From: Chloroflexota bacterium
GTDB taxonomy: Bacteria; Chloroflexota; Dehalococcoidia; Tepidiformales; Tepidiformaceae
NCBI GenBank assembly: GCA_025350285.1
Contig: JANXYE010000338.1
Span: 1 to 6,017 of the forward strand
Direction: 5' to 3'
Length of the DNA stretch: 6,017 nucleotides
Shown: in pieces, positions 1 to 5,084 of the stretch
Layout of the letters: each line of letters starts with the position of its first letter
Position numbering within the stretch: the stretch's first letter is position 1
The notes under the pieces: generated by a model
Seen by the model: the letters and a program-made list of their open reading frames with translations, nothing else
Databases searched by the model: none
What the model was told of the DNA's origin: nothing
Position numbers and translations under genes: made by a program

Positions 1-1590
1 GTCGCACTCGCCGATGACGCGCACAATCGGTCCCTGTTCGATGATCACGAAGTTGTCGGTGCTGGCCGTGCGCAGGCTGACCTGTTCGGCCGGGTAGGCC
101 TCGCTCATCCAGTGGTAGCGGCCGTTGGCGCGCTGCAAGACGCTCTCTTCGACGAGAATATCCAGCAGTTCATCCGTATGGAGACCGAAGACCTCGCCCG
201 TCGCGAAGGGCAGCTCGAAGGCTGCGCACTTCAGGTGGCTGGCGAGCACGTAGAGGTTGTCCGGGTCGATGAGACCGCGTTCGGAGGGGCGGTCGAAGAT
301 GAAGTCCGGGTTTGCGCAGACGTACTGGTCGAGCGGGTTGGAGGAGGCGATGAGCACCGAGAGGGAGGTCTCTTCGGTGCGCCCGGCGCGTCCGAACTGC
401 TGCCAGAGGCTGGCCAACGAGCCGGGGTAGCCCATGACGACGCTCGCGCCCATGCCGCCGATGTCGATCCCGAGTTCGAGGGCGTTCGTCGCGACGACGC
501 AGCGCACGGAGCCGTCGCGCAGACCACGTTCGATCCGGCGGCGTTCGTTGGGGAGGTAGCCGCCACGGTAGCCCGCGACCCGTTCGCCATCGCCGGGCTT
601 GTTGCGGAGGGCCTCACGCAGGTAGGTGAGAAGCAGTTCGACGCGGACACGGCTGGGGGCGAAAACGATCGTCTGCACGCCGGAGCGGACGAGCCGGGCG
701 GCCACGTCGCGCGTGGCGTTAAGCGACGACTGGCGGATGCCGAGTTCGCGGTTCACGACCGGCGGGTTGTGGACGACGACGACGCGTTCGCCGGCGGGAG
801 CGCCGTTGTCATCCACGAGCTGGACTTCGTCGCCGACGAGCGCTGAGGCGAGTTCGCCAGGGTTCGCAATCGTCGCCGAGCAGAGGATGAACGTTGGGTC
901 GGCGCCGTAAAAGCGGCAGATGCGCCGCAGCCGGCGGAGGACGTTCGCGAGGTGGCTGCCGAAGACGCCGCGGTAGGTGTGCAGCTCGTCGATGACGACG
1001 TATTCGAGGCTTTCGAACAGCTTCACCCATTTGGTGTGATGGGGAAGGATGGCCGAATGGAGCATGTCCGGGTTCGTGAGGACGATATGCCCGGCCTGGC
1101 GAACGGCCCGGCGGGCATCGGCCGGGGTGTCGCCGTCGTAGGTGAACGTGCCGATGTCCTCGTTCAGGTCCGTGATCAGCCCATGCAATTCGTCGAGCTG
1201 GTCCTGGGCCAGCGCCTTGGTGGGGAAGAGGTAGAGGGCGCGGGCGGTCGGGTCCTTGAGGATCGTGTCGAGGATGGGGACGTTGTAGCAGAGCGTTTTG
1301 CCGCTGGCCGTGGGTGTGACCACAACCAGGTTCCGGCCGGCGATCGCGGCTTCGATAGCCTGGGCCTGGTGGACGTACGGCGCGCGGATGCCACGGCGCA
1401 AGAGTGCGGCGATGAGCCTGGGATCGAGCCCCTCGGGCCAGTGGGCGTGCCGCGCCTGCCGCGCCGGGATACGCCGGACGATGGTGTCGGTCGGCTTGGC
1501 CTGGAGTTCGGCGATAACCGCCTCGGCGATAATCGCCGGGGGGATGGGCCGCACGGCCGGGACGGGGTAGGCGGGCGGTGGCTTGGTCAT
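1..1590 (-). CDS. mrfA: DExH-box DNA helicase of the YprA/MrfA family, C-terminal end outside the window
   Basis: The frame is open from the ATG at 1590 to the left edge, giving 530 residues with no stop. Superfamily 2 helicase motifs are in order: Walker A TPTASGKT (92-99), PTKALAQDQ (123-131), TNPDMLHS (172-179), DExH box DELH (201-204), SATIANP (238-244), ATNALELGIDIG (367-378) and the arginine-finger motif QQFGRAGR (397-404). Stretches such as SAILPHHTKW and HTYRGVFGSH are hallmarks of B. subtilis YprA, renamed MrfA, a 3'-5' DNA helicase acting with the exonuclease MrfB in repair of mitomycin C damage. That protein is about 750 residues and ends in a DUF1998 domain with four metal-binding cysteines, so roughly 200 residues should lie to the left. 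The start agrees with the family N-terminus but has no Shine-Dalgarno sequence; heptad repeats abut it. No mrfB-like exonuclease gene is visible here. The family call is firm; the mitomycin-repair role is inferred from homology. Confidence 0.93.
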   Translation of the reverse strand, partial: MTKPPPAYPVPAVRPIPPAIIAEAVIAELQAKPTDTIVRRIPARQARHAHWPEGLDPRLIAALLRRGIRAPYVHQAQAIEAAIAGRNLVVVTPTASGKTLCYNVPILDTILKDPTARALYLFPTKALAQDQLDELHGLITDLNEDIGTFTYDGDTPADARRAVRQAGHIVLTNPDMLHSAILPHHTKWVKLFESLEYVVIDELHTYRGVFGSHLANVLRRLRRICRFYGADPTFILCSATIANPGELASALVGDEVQLVDDNGAPAGERVVVVHNPPVVNRELGIRQSSLNATRDVAARLVRSGVQTIVFAPSRVRVELLLTYLREALRNKPGDGERVAGYRGGYLPNERRRIERGLRDGSVRCVVATNALELGIDIGGMGASVVMGYPGSLASLWQQFGRAGRTEETSLSVLIASSNPLDQYVCANPDFIFDRPSERGLIDPDNLYVLASHLKCAAFELPFATGEVFGLHTDELLDILVEESVLQRANGRYHWMSEAYPAEQVSLRTASTDNFVIIEQGPIVRVIGECD

Positions 1591-1591
1591 T

Positions 1592-1619
1592 GGTAGGGGG
1601 TAGGCGTTAGGCACTAGGC
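1592..1619. repeat. Four degenerate 7-bp tandem repeats (core NNTAGGC) next to the helicase start
   Basis: Read on the plus strand the units are GGTAGGG, GGTAGGC, GTTAGGC and ACTAGGC. The array ends one base before the helicase ATG, so it occupies the place where a ribosome binding site would be expected. On the minus strand it reads as GCCTA-type heptads. It may be a small member of a dispersed low-complexity repeat; its function is unknown. Confidence 0.6.
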
Positions 1620-1714
1620 GGAGGGAGAGAACGGGCGTTCGGCACGGATGTTCGAAGTATGGATACCCATGGAGAGCCGGTCAACCGGGTAGCCGCGGAC
1701 TTCATGGCCCCTTT

Positions 1715-1728
1715 CCTTCCCGGGAAGG
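1715..1728. repeat. 14-bp perfect palindrome CCTTCCCGGGAAGG
   Basis: This perfect inverted repeat has no spacer and lies 125 bp upstream of the helicase ATG. Its size and symmetry would suit a dimeric repressor, but it may equally be chance or part of the neighbouring repeat cluster. No regulator gene is in view. Confidence 0.35.
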
Positions 1729-1767
1729 ATGCTGTGCTCGGCCCGAGCGGCGCCGAACCGGACCTCT

Positions 1768-1899
1768 GTACCGCGACCGAGAGGGAGCGGCGCCCCAGCC
1801 CTGTCGCAGATCTACAGCTATCCCCCGGTGCCTCGCGAGGTGGGGGGCGTGCCCAGCATCATTCGAGCCTTCACCGCCGCTCCTTCCCAGTCGCGGTAC
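1768..1899. repeat. REPIN-like pair of inverted 25-nt units, each a GNRA-capped hairpin
   Basis: The unit at 1768-1792 (plus strand) recurs on the minus strand at 1899-1875 with 22 of 25 bases identical, facing inward across an 82-nt spacer. Each unit starts GTA and then folds alone: CCGC pairs with GCGG, a tandem G-A/A-G step follows, then two more pairs and a tetraloop. Copy 1 (1771-1790) closes with CC/GG and loop GAGA; copy 2 (1896-1877) closes with CU/AG and loop GGGA. The three differences are therefore one compensatory pair change plus the free N of GNRA, as expected if the fold is selected. The two arms could also pair with each other, better in the minus-strand transcript, where two of the three differences become G-U pairs. 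The left unit also carries the 10-bp direct repeat GAGCGGCGCC (1745-1754 and 1785-1794). The layout resembles two REP units in inverted order, as in REPINs; the family is not one I can name. Confidence 0.6.
1822..1846. repeat. GC-rich hairpin between the two inverted units
   Basis: CCCCC (1822-1826) can pair with GGGGG (1842-1846), enclosing the 10-bp palindrome CCTCGCGAGG (1831-1840). No T-run follows on either strand, so I do not call it an intrinsic terminator. It sits centrally in the spacer of the inverted 25-nt pair and may be part of the same element. Confidence 0.35.
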
Positions 1900-1902
1900 T
1901 GA

Positions 1903-1945
1903 CACGTCCTGCGTCGTCCACCGCAGTCCGGGGAGGATGGACGTG
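1903..1945 (-). terminator. Possible terminator hairpin after the monooxygenase gene
   Basis: CACGTCC (1903-1909) and GGACGTG (1939-1945) are perfect 7-bp arms, with an inner TGCG/CGCA stem at 1910-1913 and 1922-1925. The structure starts two bases after the stop codon of the minus-strand monooxygenase gene, where a terminator would be expected. There is no T-tract, so termination is inferred from position and stem only. Confidence 0.35.
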
Positions 1946-1947
1946 CG

Positions 1948-3120
1948 CTACCAGAGCGGGGGCAGGACGCCGGTGAGCAACGACTTGCCGCCGATTTCGT
2001 AGACGCCGCCGGAGGCGATGACGTGCTGGTCGGCGGTGTGGATGTCGCGGAAGTGGCGGTCCAGCGCGTTCGGGGTGTAGACCGAGGCGGAGCCTGCGGC
2101 GTGATAAAGCTGCTGCACGGCCCGGGCGCAGGCATCGTGGGCGTGCACGATCGCGAGGCGGACGTGGACGCGCTGCTCGGTCGTGGTTTCGCAGCCCGCG
2201 GCGAGGGAGTCCCAGAGCGAGCCGAGGGCATCGAAGACGAAGGCGCGGGCCGATTGGACGAGCACGACCGCGTTCGAAAGCGCCGCCTGGATCGAGGGCT
2301 GCTCGCGCGGCGGAGGGCCGAACCTGCCCGGCTTTTCGCGGACCAGCGCGACGAAATCGTCGATGGCGCCTCGGCCGATGCCGAGCGGCACACCGGGATG
2401 GTTCGTGAGGAAGAGCGAACTGAGCGAATAGAGCGCGCCCGGTCGTTTCGACGGGCCATCGAGGCTGAACGTGTGCTCGTGCGGTACGAAGAGGTCGTTG
2501 AAGGCGAAGTCGTGGCTGCCGCTACCGCGCAGTCCGCCGGTACGCCAGGTATCGAGCACCTCGACCTCGTCGATCGGCGCCATCGCGAGCAAGCGCTGGG
2601 GCTGGCCCTTCGGTCCGAGTACGAGTTCGCCGCTGGCATCGTGGACGTGGGTAGCGGCGGTCACCCAGGCCGAGTGGGTGATGCCGCTGGCGAAGGGGAG
2701 CCGACCGGTCACGCGGTAGCCGCCGGGGACGATATCCGCGCGGGCCGGTGGGACGAACGCGGCGGCGATGACCGCGTTCACGTCTGGAAACATCTCGCGT
2801 GCGTGTTCCTGGTCGAGGAAGGCGGTGAAGTAGCTGTTTGCGGCGGCGATCATGACGCACCAGCCGGCCGAGCCAGAAGCCGCGGAGATCGCTTCGATCA
2901 CGCGGTTCTGGGTGAGCGGGTCGGCTTCGCAGCCGCCCCAGGTTCGCGGCATCGACATGCGAAAGCAGCCGGCGTCGCGGAGGGCCGAGACGATGTGCGG
3001 CGGCAGCTGGCGGGCTTCGTCGATCTCGTCGGCGGCGGCGCGCAGCAGCGGCGCGAGGGCGCGGGCGTTCGCGACGAGCTCCTCGGGCGTCTCGGGCCGG
3101 GCCGTCGGCGTCGAAGTCAT
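1948..3120 (-). CDS. HsaA-like flavin-dependent phenol monooxygenase (acyl-CoA dehydrogenase fold)
   Basis: The product is 390 residues, close to HsaA of Mycobacterium tuberculosis. The order is a helical N-terminal domain (about 1-110, with RMSMPRTWGG and ASGSAGWC), a beta domain (about 115-225, with GYRVTGRLPFASG and WRTGGLRGSGSHD at 192-204), and a C-terminal helical domain like acyl-CoA dehydrogenase domain 2 ending in LDRHFRDIHTADQHVIAS (353-370). These group D monooxygenases use reduced flavin from a separate reductase and O2 to hydroxylate a phenol ortho to its hydroxyl group. The start is the ATG at 3120, which overlaps the TGA of the dioxygenase (ATGA). A longer frame from 3204 exists but would add 28 low-complexity residues inside the upstream gene. 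The ATGA overlap suggests translational coupling. No flavin reductase (HsaB-like) gene is in the window. The exact substrate cannot be read from sequence; an ordinary acyl-CoA dehydrogenase is less likely given the partner gene. Confidence 0.85.
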   Translation of the reverse strand: MTSTPTARPETPEELVANARALAPLLRAAADEIDEARQLPPHIVSALRDAGCFRMSMPRTWGGCEADPLTQNRVIEAISAASGSAGWCVMIAAANSYFTAFLDQEHAREMFPDVNAVIAAAFVPPARADIVPGGYRVTGRLPFASGITHSAWVTAATHVHDASGELVLGPKGQPQRLLAMAPIDEVEVLDTWRTGGLRGSGSHDFAFNDLFVPHEHTFSLDGPSKRPGALYSLSSLFLTNHPGVPLGIGRGAIDDFVALVREKPGRFGPPPREQPSIQAALSNAVVLVQSARAFVFDALGSLWDSLAAGCETTTEQRVHVRLAIVHAHDACARAVQQLYHAAGSASVYTPNALDRHFRDIHTADQHVIASGGVYEIGGKSLLTGVLPPLW

Positions 3121-4004
3121 GCCTGGGGCTGAGGGTCGCGGCGCTGGACCGGCTTGTGGCCCCAGAGGCTGCCGGCGGTGTAGTTGCCGACTTCCCAGGT
3201 GCAATCGTCCACTTCGCGGGCGCCCCAGCCGTATTCGACTCCGAACTTCGAGGGGTTCGCCATATAGAACGAGACCATCTCGTCGTTGCTGTGGCGGCCC
3301 ATGCTGACGAGCAGCGGGGCCGAGCCCTCCTGGACGGCGTCGTAGGTGCGCCCGACCGCGTCGATGGTGTCGAGTTGGAGCATGAAATGGTTGATCCGCT
3401 TGCGCGCTTTCGGGACTTCGGCGAAGGCGAGGCTGTGGTGGCGGGGGTTGCAGTGGAGGAAGCCGAGGTTCAGGGGGCTGGTCACATAGTCCGAAACTTT
3501 CATCCCGAGGAGGTCCGTGTAGAAGGACATCGCGCGTTCGAGGTTGCTGGCGGCGAGGACGAGGTGGCCCAGCCCCTGCGATTCCGCAACGAAGCGCGTC
3601 TCGGCCTTGCCCGAGTGGAACGGTGCAGGCGCCAGTTCGGGGCCGCTGTAGACCTCGCAGTCGTGGCCGTCAGGGTCCTGGAACTTAATCAGCGTTTCCA
3701 CGTGGCGGCGTTCGGCCTCTTCGCGCGTGCCCTGCGCCACGGCAACGCCAGCGGCTTCGAGGCGCGCGGCAACGGCATCGACATCGGCGGCGGTCTCCGT
3801 CTCCCAGCCGATGTAGGCGATATCGTCGCGGCCGTCTTCGTGGACGGCGAAGCGGTGATGGTGGCCATCCATATTGAGGAGGACGGTCCCATCCGAGTCG
3901 CGGGCGGCCACGCCGAGGCCGAGCACGTCGCGAGCGTAGTTTTGCCATTCGTCGAGGTCGCGCACGCCGATCCCGAGGTAGCCGAGTTGGGTCACAGCGG
4001 ACAT
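3117..4004 (-). CDS. Type I extradiol dioxygenase of the BphC/HsaC family (VOC fold)
   Basis: The 295-residue product has the usual length of two-domain extradiol dioxygenases. The N-terminal VOC domain (about 4-120) begins QLGYLGIGVRDLDEW, and the catalytic C-terminal VOC domain (about 140-265) begins GLGHLVLAASNLERA. The Fe(II) ligands are in place: His147 (GLGHLVL), His206 (RINHFMLQ) and Glu257 (GVEYGWG). The supporting residues known from BphC are also present: the HH pair at 189-190, His238 (GRHSND) and Tyr247 (SFYM). It should open a catechol ring next to the two hydroxyls (meta cleavage), giving a yellow oxo-dienoate. The ATG at 4004 is preceded by a strong ribosome binding site, GGAGGGG (4010-4016), five bases away. 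It is the first gene of a two-gene unit with the monooxygenase, which would supply its catechol. Likely substrates are polycyclic or steroid-derived catechols or biphenyl-type diols; the substrate remains open. Confidence 0.93.
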   Translation of the reverse strand: MSAVTQLGYLGIGVRDLDEWQNYARDVLGLGVAARDSDGTVLLNMDGHHHRFAVHEDGRDDIAYIGWETETAADVDAVAARLEAAGVAVAQGTREEAERRHVETLIKFQDPDGHDCEVYSGPELAPAPFHSGKAETRFVAESQGLGHLVLAASNLERAMSFYTDLLGMKVSDYVTSPLNLGFLHCNPRHHSLAFAEVPKARKRINHFMLQLDTIDAVGRTYDAVQEGSAPLLVSMGRHSNDEMVSFYMANPSKFGVEYGWGAREVDDCTWEVGNYTAGSLWGHKPVQRRDPQPQA

Positions 4005-4009
4005 GGTGT

Positions 4010-4016
4010 CCCCTCC
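4010..4016 (-). promoter_or_regulatory. Strong ribosome binding site for the dioxygenase gene
   Basis: The minus strand reads GGAGGGG followed by ACACC and then the ATG at 4004-4002. It fixes the start of the dioxygenase and is the clearest Shine-Dalgarno sequence in the window. Confidence 0.8.
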
Positions 4017-4033
4017 GTGGGAAGTCGGCGTGA

Positions 4034-4039
4034 ACTATA
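4034..4039 (-). promoter_or_regulatory. Candidate -10 box TATAGT of the dioxygenase operon
   Basis: TATAGT on the minus strand lies 30 bases before the dioxygenase ATG, giving room for a short leader with the ribosome binding site. No good -35 box is found at 16-19 bases upstream, so the promoter may need an activator or a different sigma factor, or the box may be chance. Confidence 0.3.
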
Positions 4040-4069
4040 GCGCAGTGGGATGGGGTTGTGGGGGTTGTC

Positions 4070-4085
4070 GCTGGGCCCGCCCAGC
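4070..4085. promoter_or_regulatory. 16-bp dyad GCTGGGC-CC-GCCCAGC upstream of the dioxygenase operon
   Basis: Perfect 7-bp arms are separated by two bases, 66 bp upstream of the dioxygenase ATG and 31 bp upstream of the candidate -10 box. Position and symmetry suit a binding site for a dimeric regulator of the catabolic operon. It could also act as a terminator stem for transcripts coming from the toxin module, although no T-run follows. Confidence 0.35.
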
Positions 4086-4100
4086 TGACGCACGACCCGG

Positions 4101-4128
4101 CCACTGGTAGTGGGTCGGTTTGGACGTA
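4101..4128. repeat. 28-bp direct repeat, left copy
   Basis: This copy matches 5033-5060 at 26 of 28 positions in the same orientation; the differences are G/A at 4117 and 4126. It begins CCACTGGTAGTGGGTC, which itself forms a small CCACT/AGTGG hairpin. It marks the left side of the lower-GC toxin segment. Reverse-complemented, the wording GACCCACTACC recalls termini of IS21- or IS481-type elements, but no transposase is present and this is memory-based. Confidence 0.75.
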
Positions 4129-4133
4129 GCGAC

Positions 4134-4160
4134 GCTCGCCCGGTCTTCGGCCCGGCGAGC
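4134..4160 (-). terminator. GC-rich hairpin directly after the toxin stop codon
   Basis: GCTCGCC (4134-4140) and GGCGAGC (4154-4160) are perfect 7-bp arms, with further inner pairing (GGTC with GGCC) around a small loop. The stem begins at the base following the TAG of the toxin gene (4163-4161). There is no T-tract; it may still end transcription or stabilise the 3' end of the toxin mRNA. Confidence 0.5.
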
Positions 4161-4445
4161 CTACCAGGTGGGGTGCAGGTCGAAGTACTCAATCAGCACG
4201 GCCCTTGTATCGTCGTTGACGGTGTAGATCAGTCGGCGGTTCCCACACTCAAACTGCCACATGTGACTATACTGGCCCTTCAATTTTTTCAAGAGGGGCG
4301 GGTGAGTTGCCTTGGGGTTCAGGGGAAGGATGTTGGCAACGAAATGCGTAATCCGTTCCTGCTGGGATTCCGGACATCGCCGTAGCTGTTCAAAGTAGTT
4401 GTCCCAGTCCGCTTCTACGCGGTACGGGGGTTCGTCGCTCGCCAT
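4161..4445 (-). CDS. RelE/ParE-superfamily toxin of a type II toxin-antitoxin module
   Basis: The 94-residue protein has the size and pattern of RelE/ParE toxins: an N-terminal strand (YRVEADWDN, 8-16), a helical hairpin (17-45), then PLLKKLKGQYSHMWQFE (50-66), the basic turn GNRRLIYTV (68-76) and a final strand AVLIEYFDL (82-90). In RelE-type toxins the basic residues after the LKG motif help bind and cut mRNA at the ribosome; ParE relatives poison gyrase instead. This sequence alone does not separate the two. The ATG at 4445 lies 31 bases inside the end of the preceding gene, with GGTGG just upstream, so translation is probably coupled to the putative antitoxin. Base composition is visibly less GC-rich than in the catabolic operon, which fits horizontal gain. 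Confidence 0.75.
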   Translation of the reverse strand: MASDEPPYRVEADWDNYFEQLRRCPESQQERITHFVANILPLNPKATHPPLLKKLKGQYSHMWQFECGNRRLIYTVNDDTRAVLIEYFDLHPTW

Positions 4446-4723
4446 TCGTCCACCGTAAGGAACTTCAGTCCGCGATTCCGCTCAATCTGCTTTTGCACGT
4501 CGGGGGCGTGATCAAGTTCCGCGGTGGCGCGCCAAGCGCCCAAAAGCCCTGCCATCTCCTCGCGTGCGGCCTTCGCCATGGCGGCTTGAGCAATCTCAGC
4601 CATGAACAGGCTGTAGTGGGCCGGAGCCAGCCATGCGACCCATTCCTGGCATGAGTGCCCGTGTGCCTGATTATCTTCGTCCGCGCCACCTGCTAGTACA
4701 GCGCGGTTCGCCGTCGCTACCAT
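4415..4723 (-). CDS. Unrecognised protein, probable antitoxin partner of the RelE-like toxin
   Basis: The gene ends inside the toxin start (31-base overlap), the normal place for an antitoxin gene. I chose the ATG at 4723 (102 residues), with GAGG about nine bases upstream. The same frame is open to an ATG at 5059 (214 residues), which lies inside the direct repeat, and a shorter start at 4603 would give 62 residues. The C-terminal half looks real: an amphipathic, alanine-rich helix (MAEIAQAAMAKAAREEM, 41-57), LLGAWRATAELDHAPDV (60-76), then a charged tail ending in FLTVDEWRA (88-96). The helix, LLxxWRxxA and xPDV pattern faintly recalls DUF6247-type proteins that sit before RelE toxins in actinobacteria, but I cannot claim membership. 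No ribbon-helix-helix, HTH, AbrB or Phd motif is evident. The role is inferred from position. Confidence 0.5.
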   Translation of the reverse strand: MVATANRAVLAGGADEDNQAHGHSCQEWVAWLAPAHYSLFMAEIAQAAMAKAAREEMAGLLGAWRATAELDHAPDVQKQIERNRGLKFLTVDEWRATNPRTA

Positions 4724-5032
4724 GATCCCGTGCCTCAATCCCTCGACCTTCAGCTCCCGCGAAGCTGACGCAAAAGTCTGTCGGACTTCGCACGGCCTTG
4801 TCAAGCAGTGCCTAGTACGTCGTCGATTCCACTGTAGCCGGCCCGACCTAGCTTCGGGTAAACCACGACTGGCATATGTGTTAAATTCATCACACGTAGG
4901 CCCCGCGTCTATATCCGCCGTCGCTAATTTACGTGCCCGCTTTTTTCTTCGAGGCATCAGTAGGAGTACGCCCGACCGCTCAAGCAGGCCCAAGCGAACT
5001 ACGGACATCAACCAACTCGCGGCGGCCATTGT
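4724..5032. other. Lower-GC stretch inside the repeat-bounded segment with no confident gene
   Basis: The minus frame that ends at 4415 stays open through this interval (possible starts at 4957, 5008, 5026 and 5059). The encoded residues, such as MPRRKKRARK near 4957, match nothing I recognise, and no start has a good ribosome binding site. It may be the true N-terminal part of the putative antitoxin, or a decayed mobile-element remnant plus the promoter of the toxin module. A small hairpin AAGTC-TGTCG-GACTT lies at 4774-4788. Confidence 0.45.
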
Positions 5033-5060
5033 CCACTGGTAGTGGGTCAGTTTGGACATA
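5033..5060. repeat. 28-bp direct repeat, right copy
   Basis: This second copy matches 4101-4128 at 26 of 28 positions, in the same orientation and 932 bp away. Read on the minus strand it contains ATGTCC followed by an open frame, so it could supply a start codon and leader residues (MSKLTHYQW) to the gene running to 4415. It lies 24 bp beyond the stop codon of the CPVC protein gene. Confidence 0.75.
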
Positions 5061-5084
5061 ATCGCGCGGTGGACCTGGCGTGGC

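Larger units (their letters stand above)
1620..1947. other. Non-coding interval between the monooxygenase and the helicase, rich in dyads
   Basis: I see no credible gene in this stretch. Reading frames on both strands are short, overlap hairpins and resemble no family I know. It contains the inverted hairpin pair (1768-1899), a 14-bp perfect palindrome (1715-1728), a short dyad CCGGT-CA-ACCGG (1677-1688), a GC hairpin (1822-1846) and a compound hairpin directly after the monooxygenase stop codon. The helicase promoter should lie here, but no convincing -35/-10 pair could be picked out. A tRNA was looked for and not found. Confidence 0.6.

Noticed and set aside
112..846. Long plus-strand frame of 244 residues.
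   Set aside because: It is antisense to the helicase, whose motifs are unambiguous; high GC produces such shadow frames. The same applies to 952-1596.
1760..1795. GTACCGCGAC at 1768 (and its inverted copy) resembles the T-box antiterminator core TGGNACCGCG.
   Set aside because: The UGG that pairs with the tRNA CCA end is missing in both copies, no stem I or terminator is recognisable, and one copy faces away from any gene it could control.
1659..1976. Plus-strand frame of 105 residues in the intergenic region.
   Set aside because: It runs through the inverted hairpin pair, shows no domain pattern and overlaps the monooxygenase end; non-coding structure explains the stretch better.
2023..3132. 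Plus-strand frame of 369 residues, plus a similar one at 3156-4040.
   Set aside because: Both are antisense to the monooxygenase and dioxygenase genes, have biased composition and show no family features.
3121..3204. N-terminal extension of the monooxygenase from the ATG at 3204.
   Set aside because: It lies wholly inside the dioxygenase gene, encodes low-complexity residues (QPLGPQAGPAPRP), and the ATG at 3120 forms a standard ATGA overlap and fits the family length.
4722..5042. Plus-strand frame of 106 residues in the low-GC segment.
   Set aside because: No recognisable pattern or ribosome binding site, and it ends in the direct repeat; most likely a chance frame.
4101..5060. An insertion sequence bounded by the 28-bp repeats.
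   Set aside because: The repeats are direct, not inverted, and no transposase or target-site duplication is visible, so I describe a repeat-bounded segment and not an IS.
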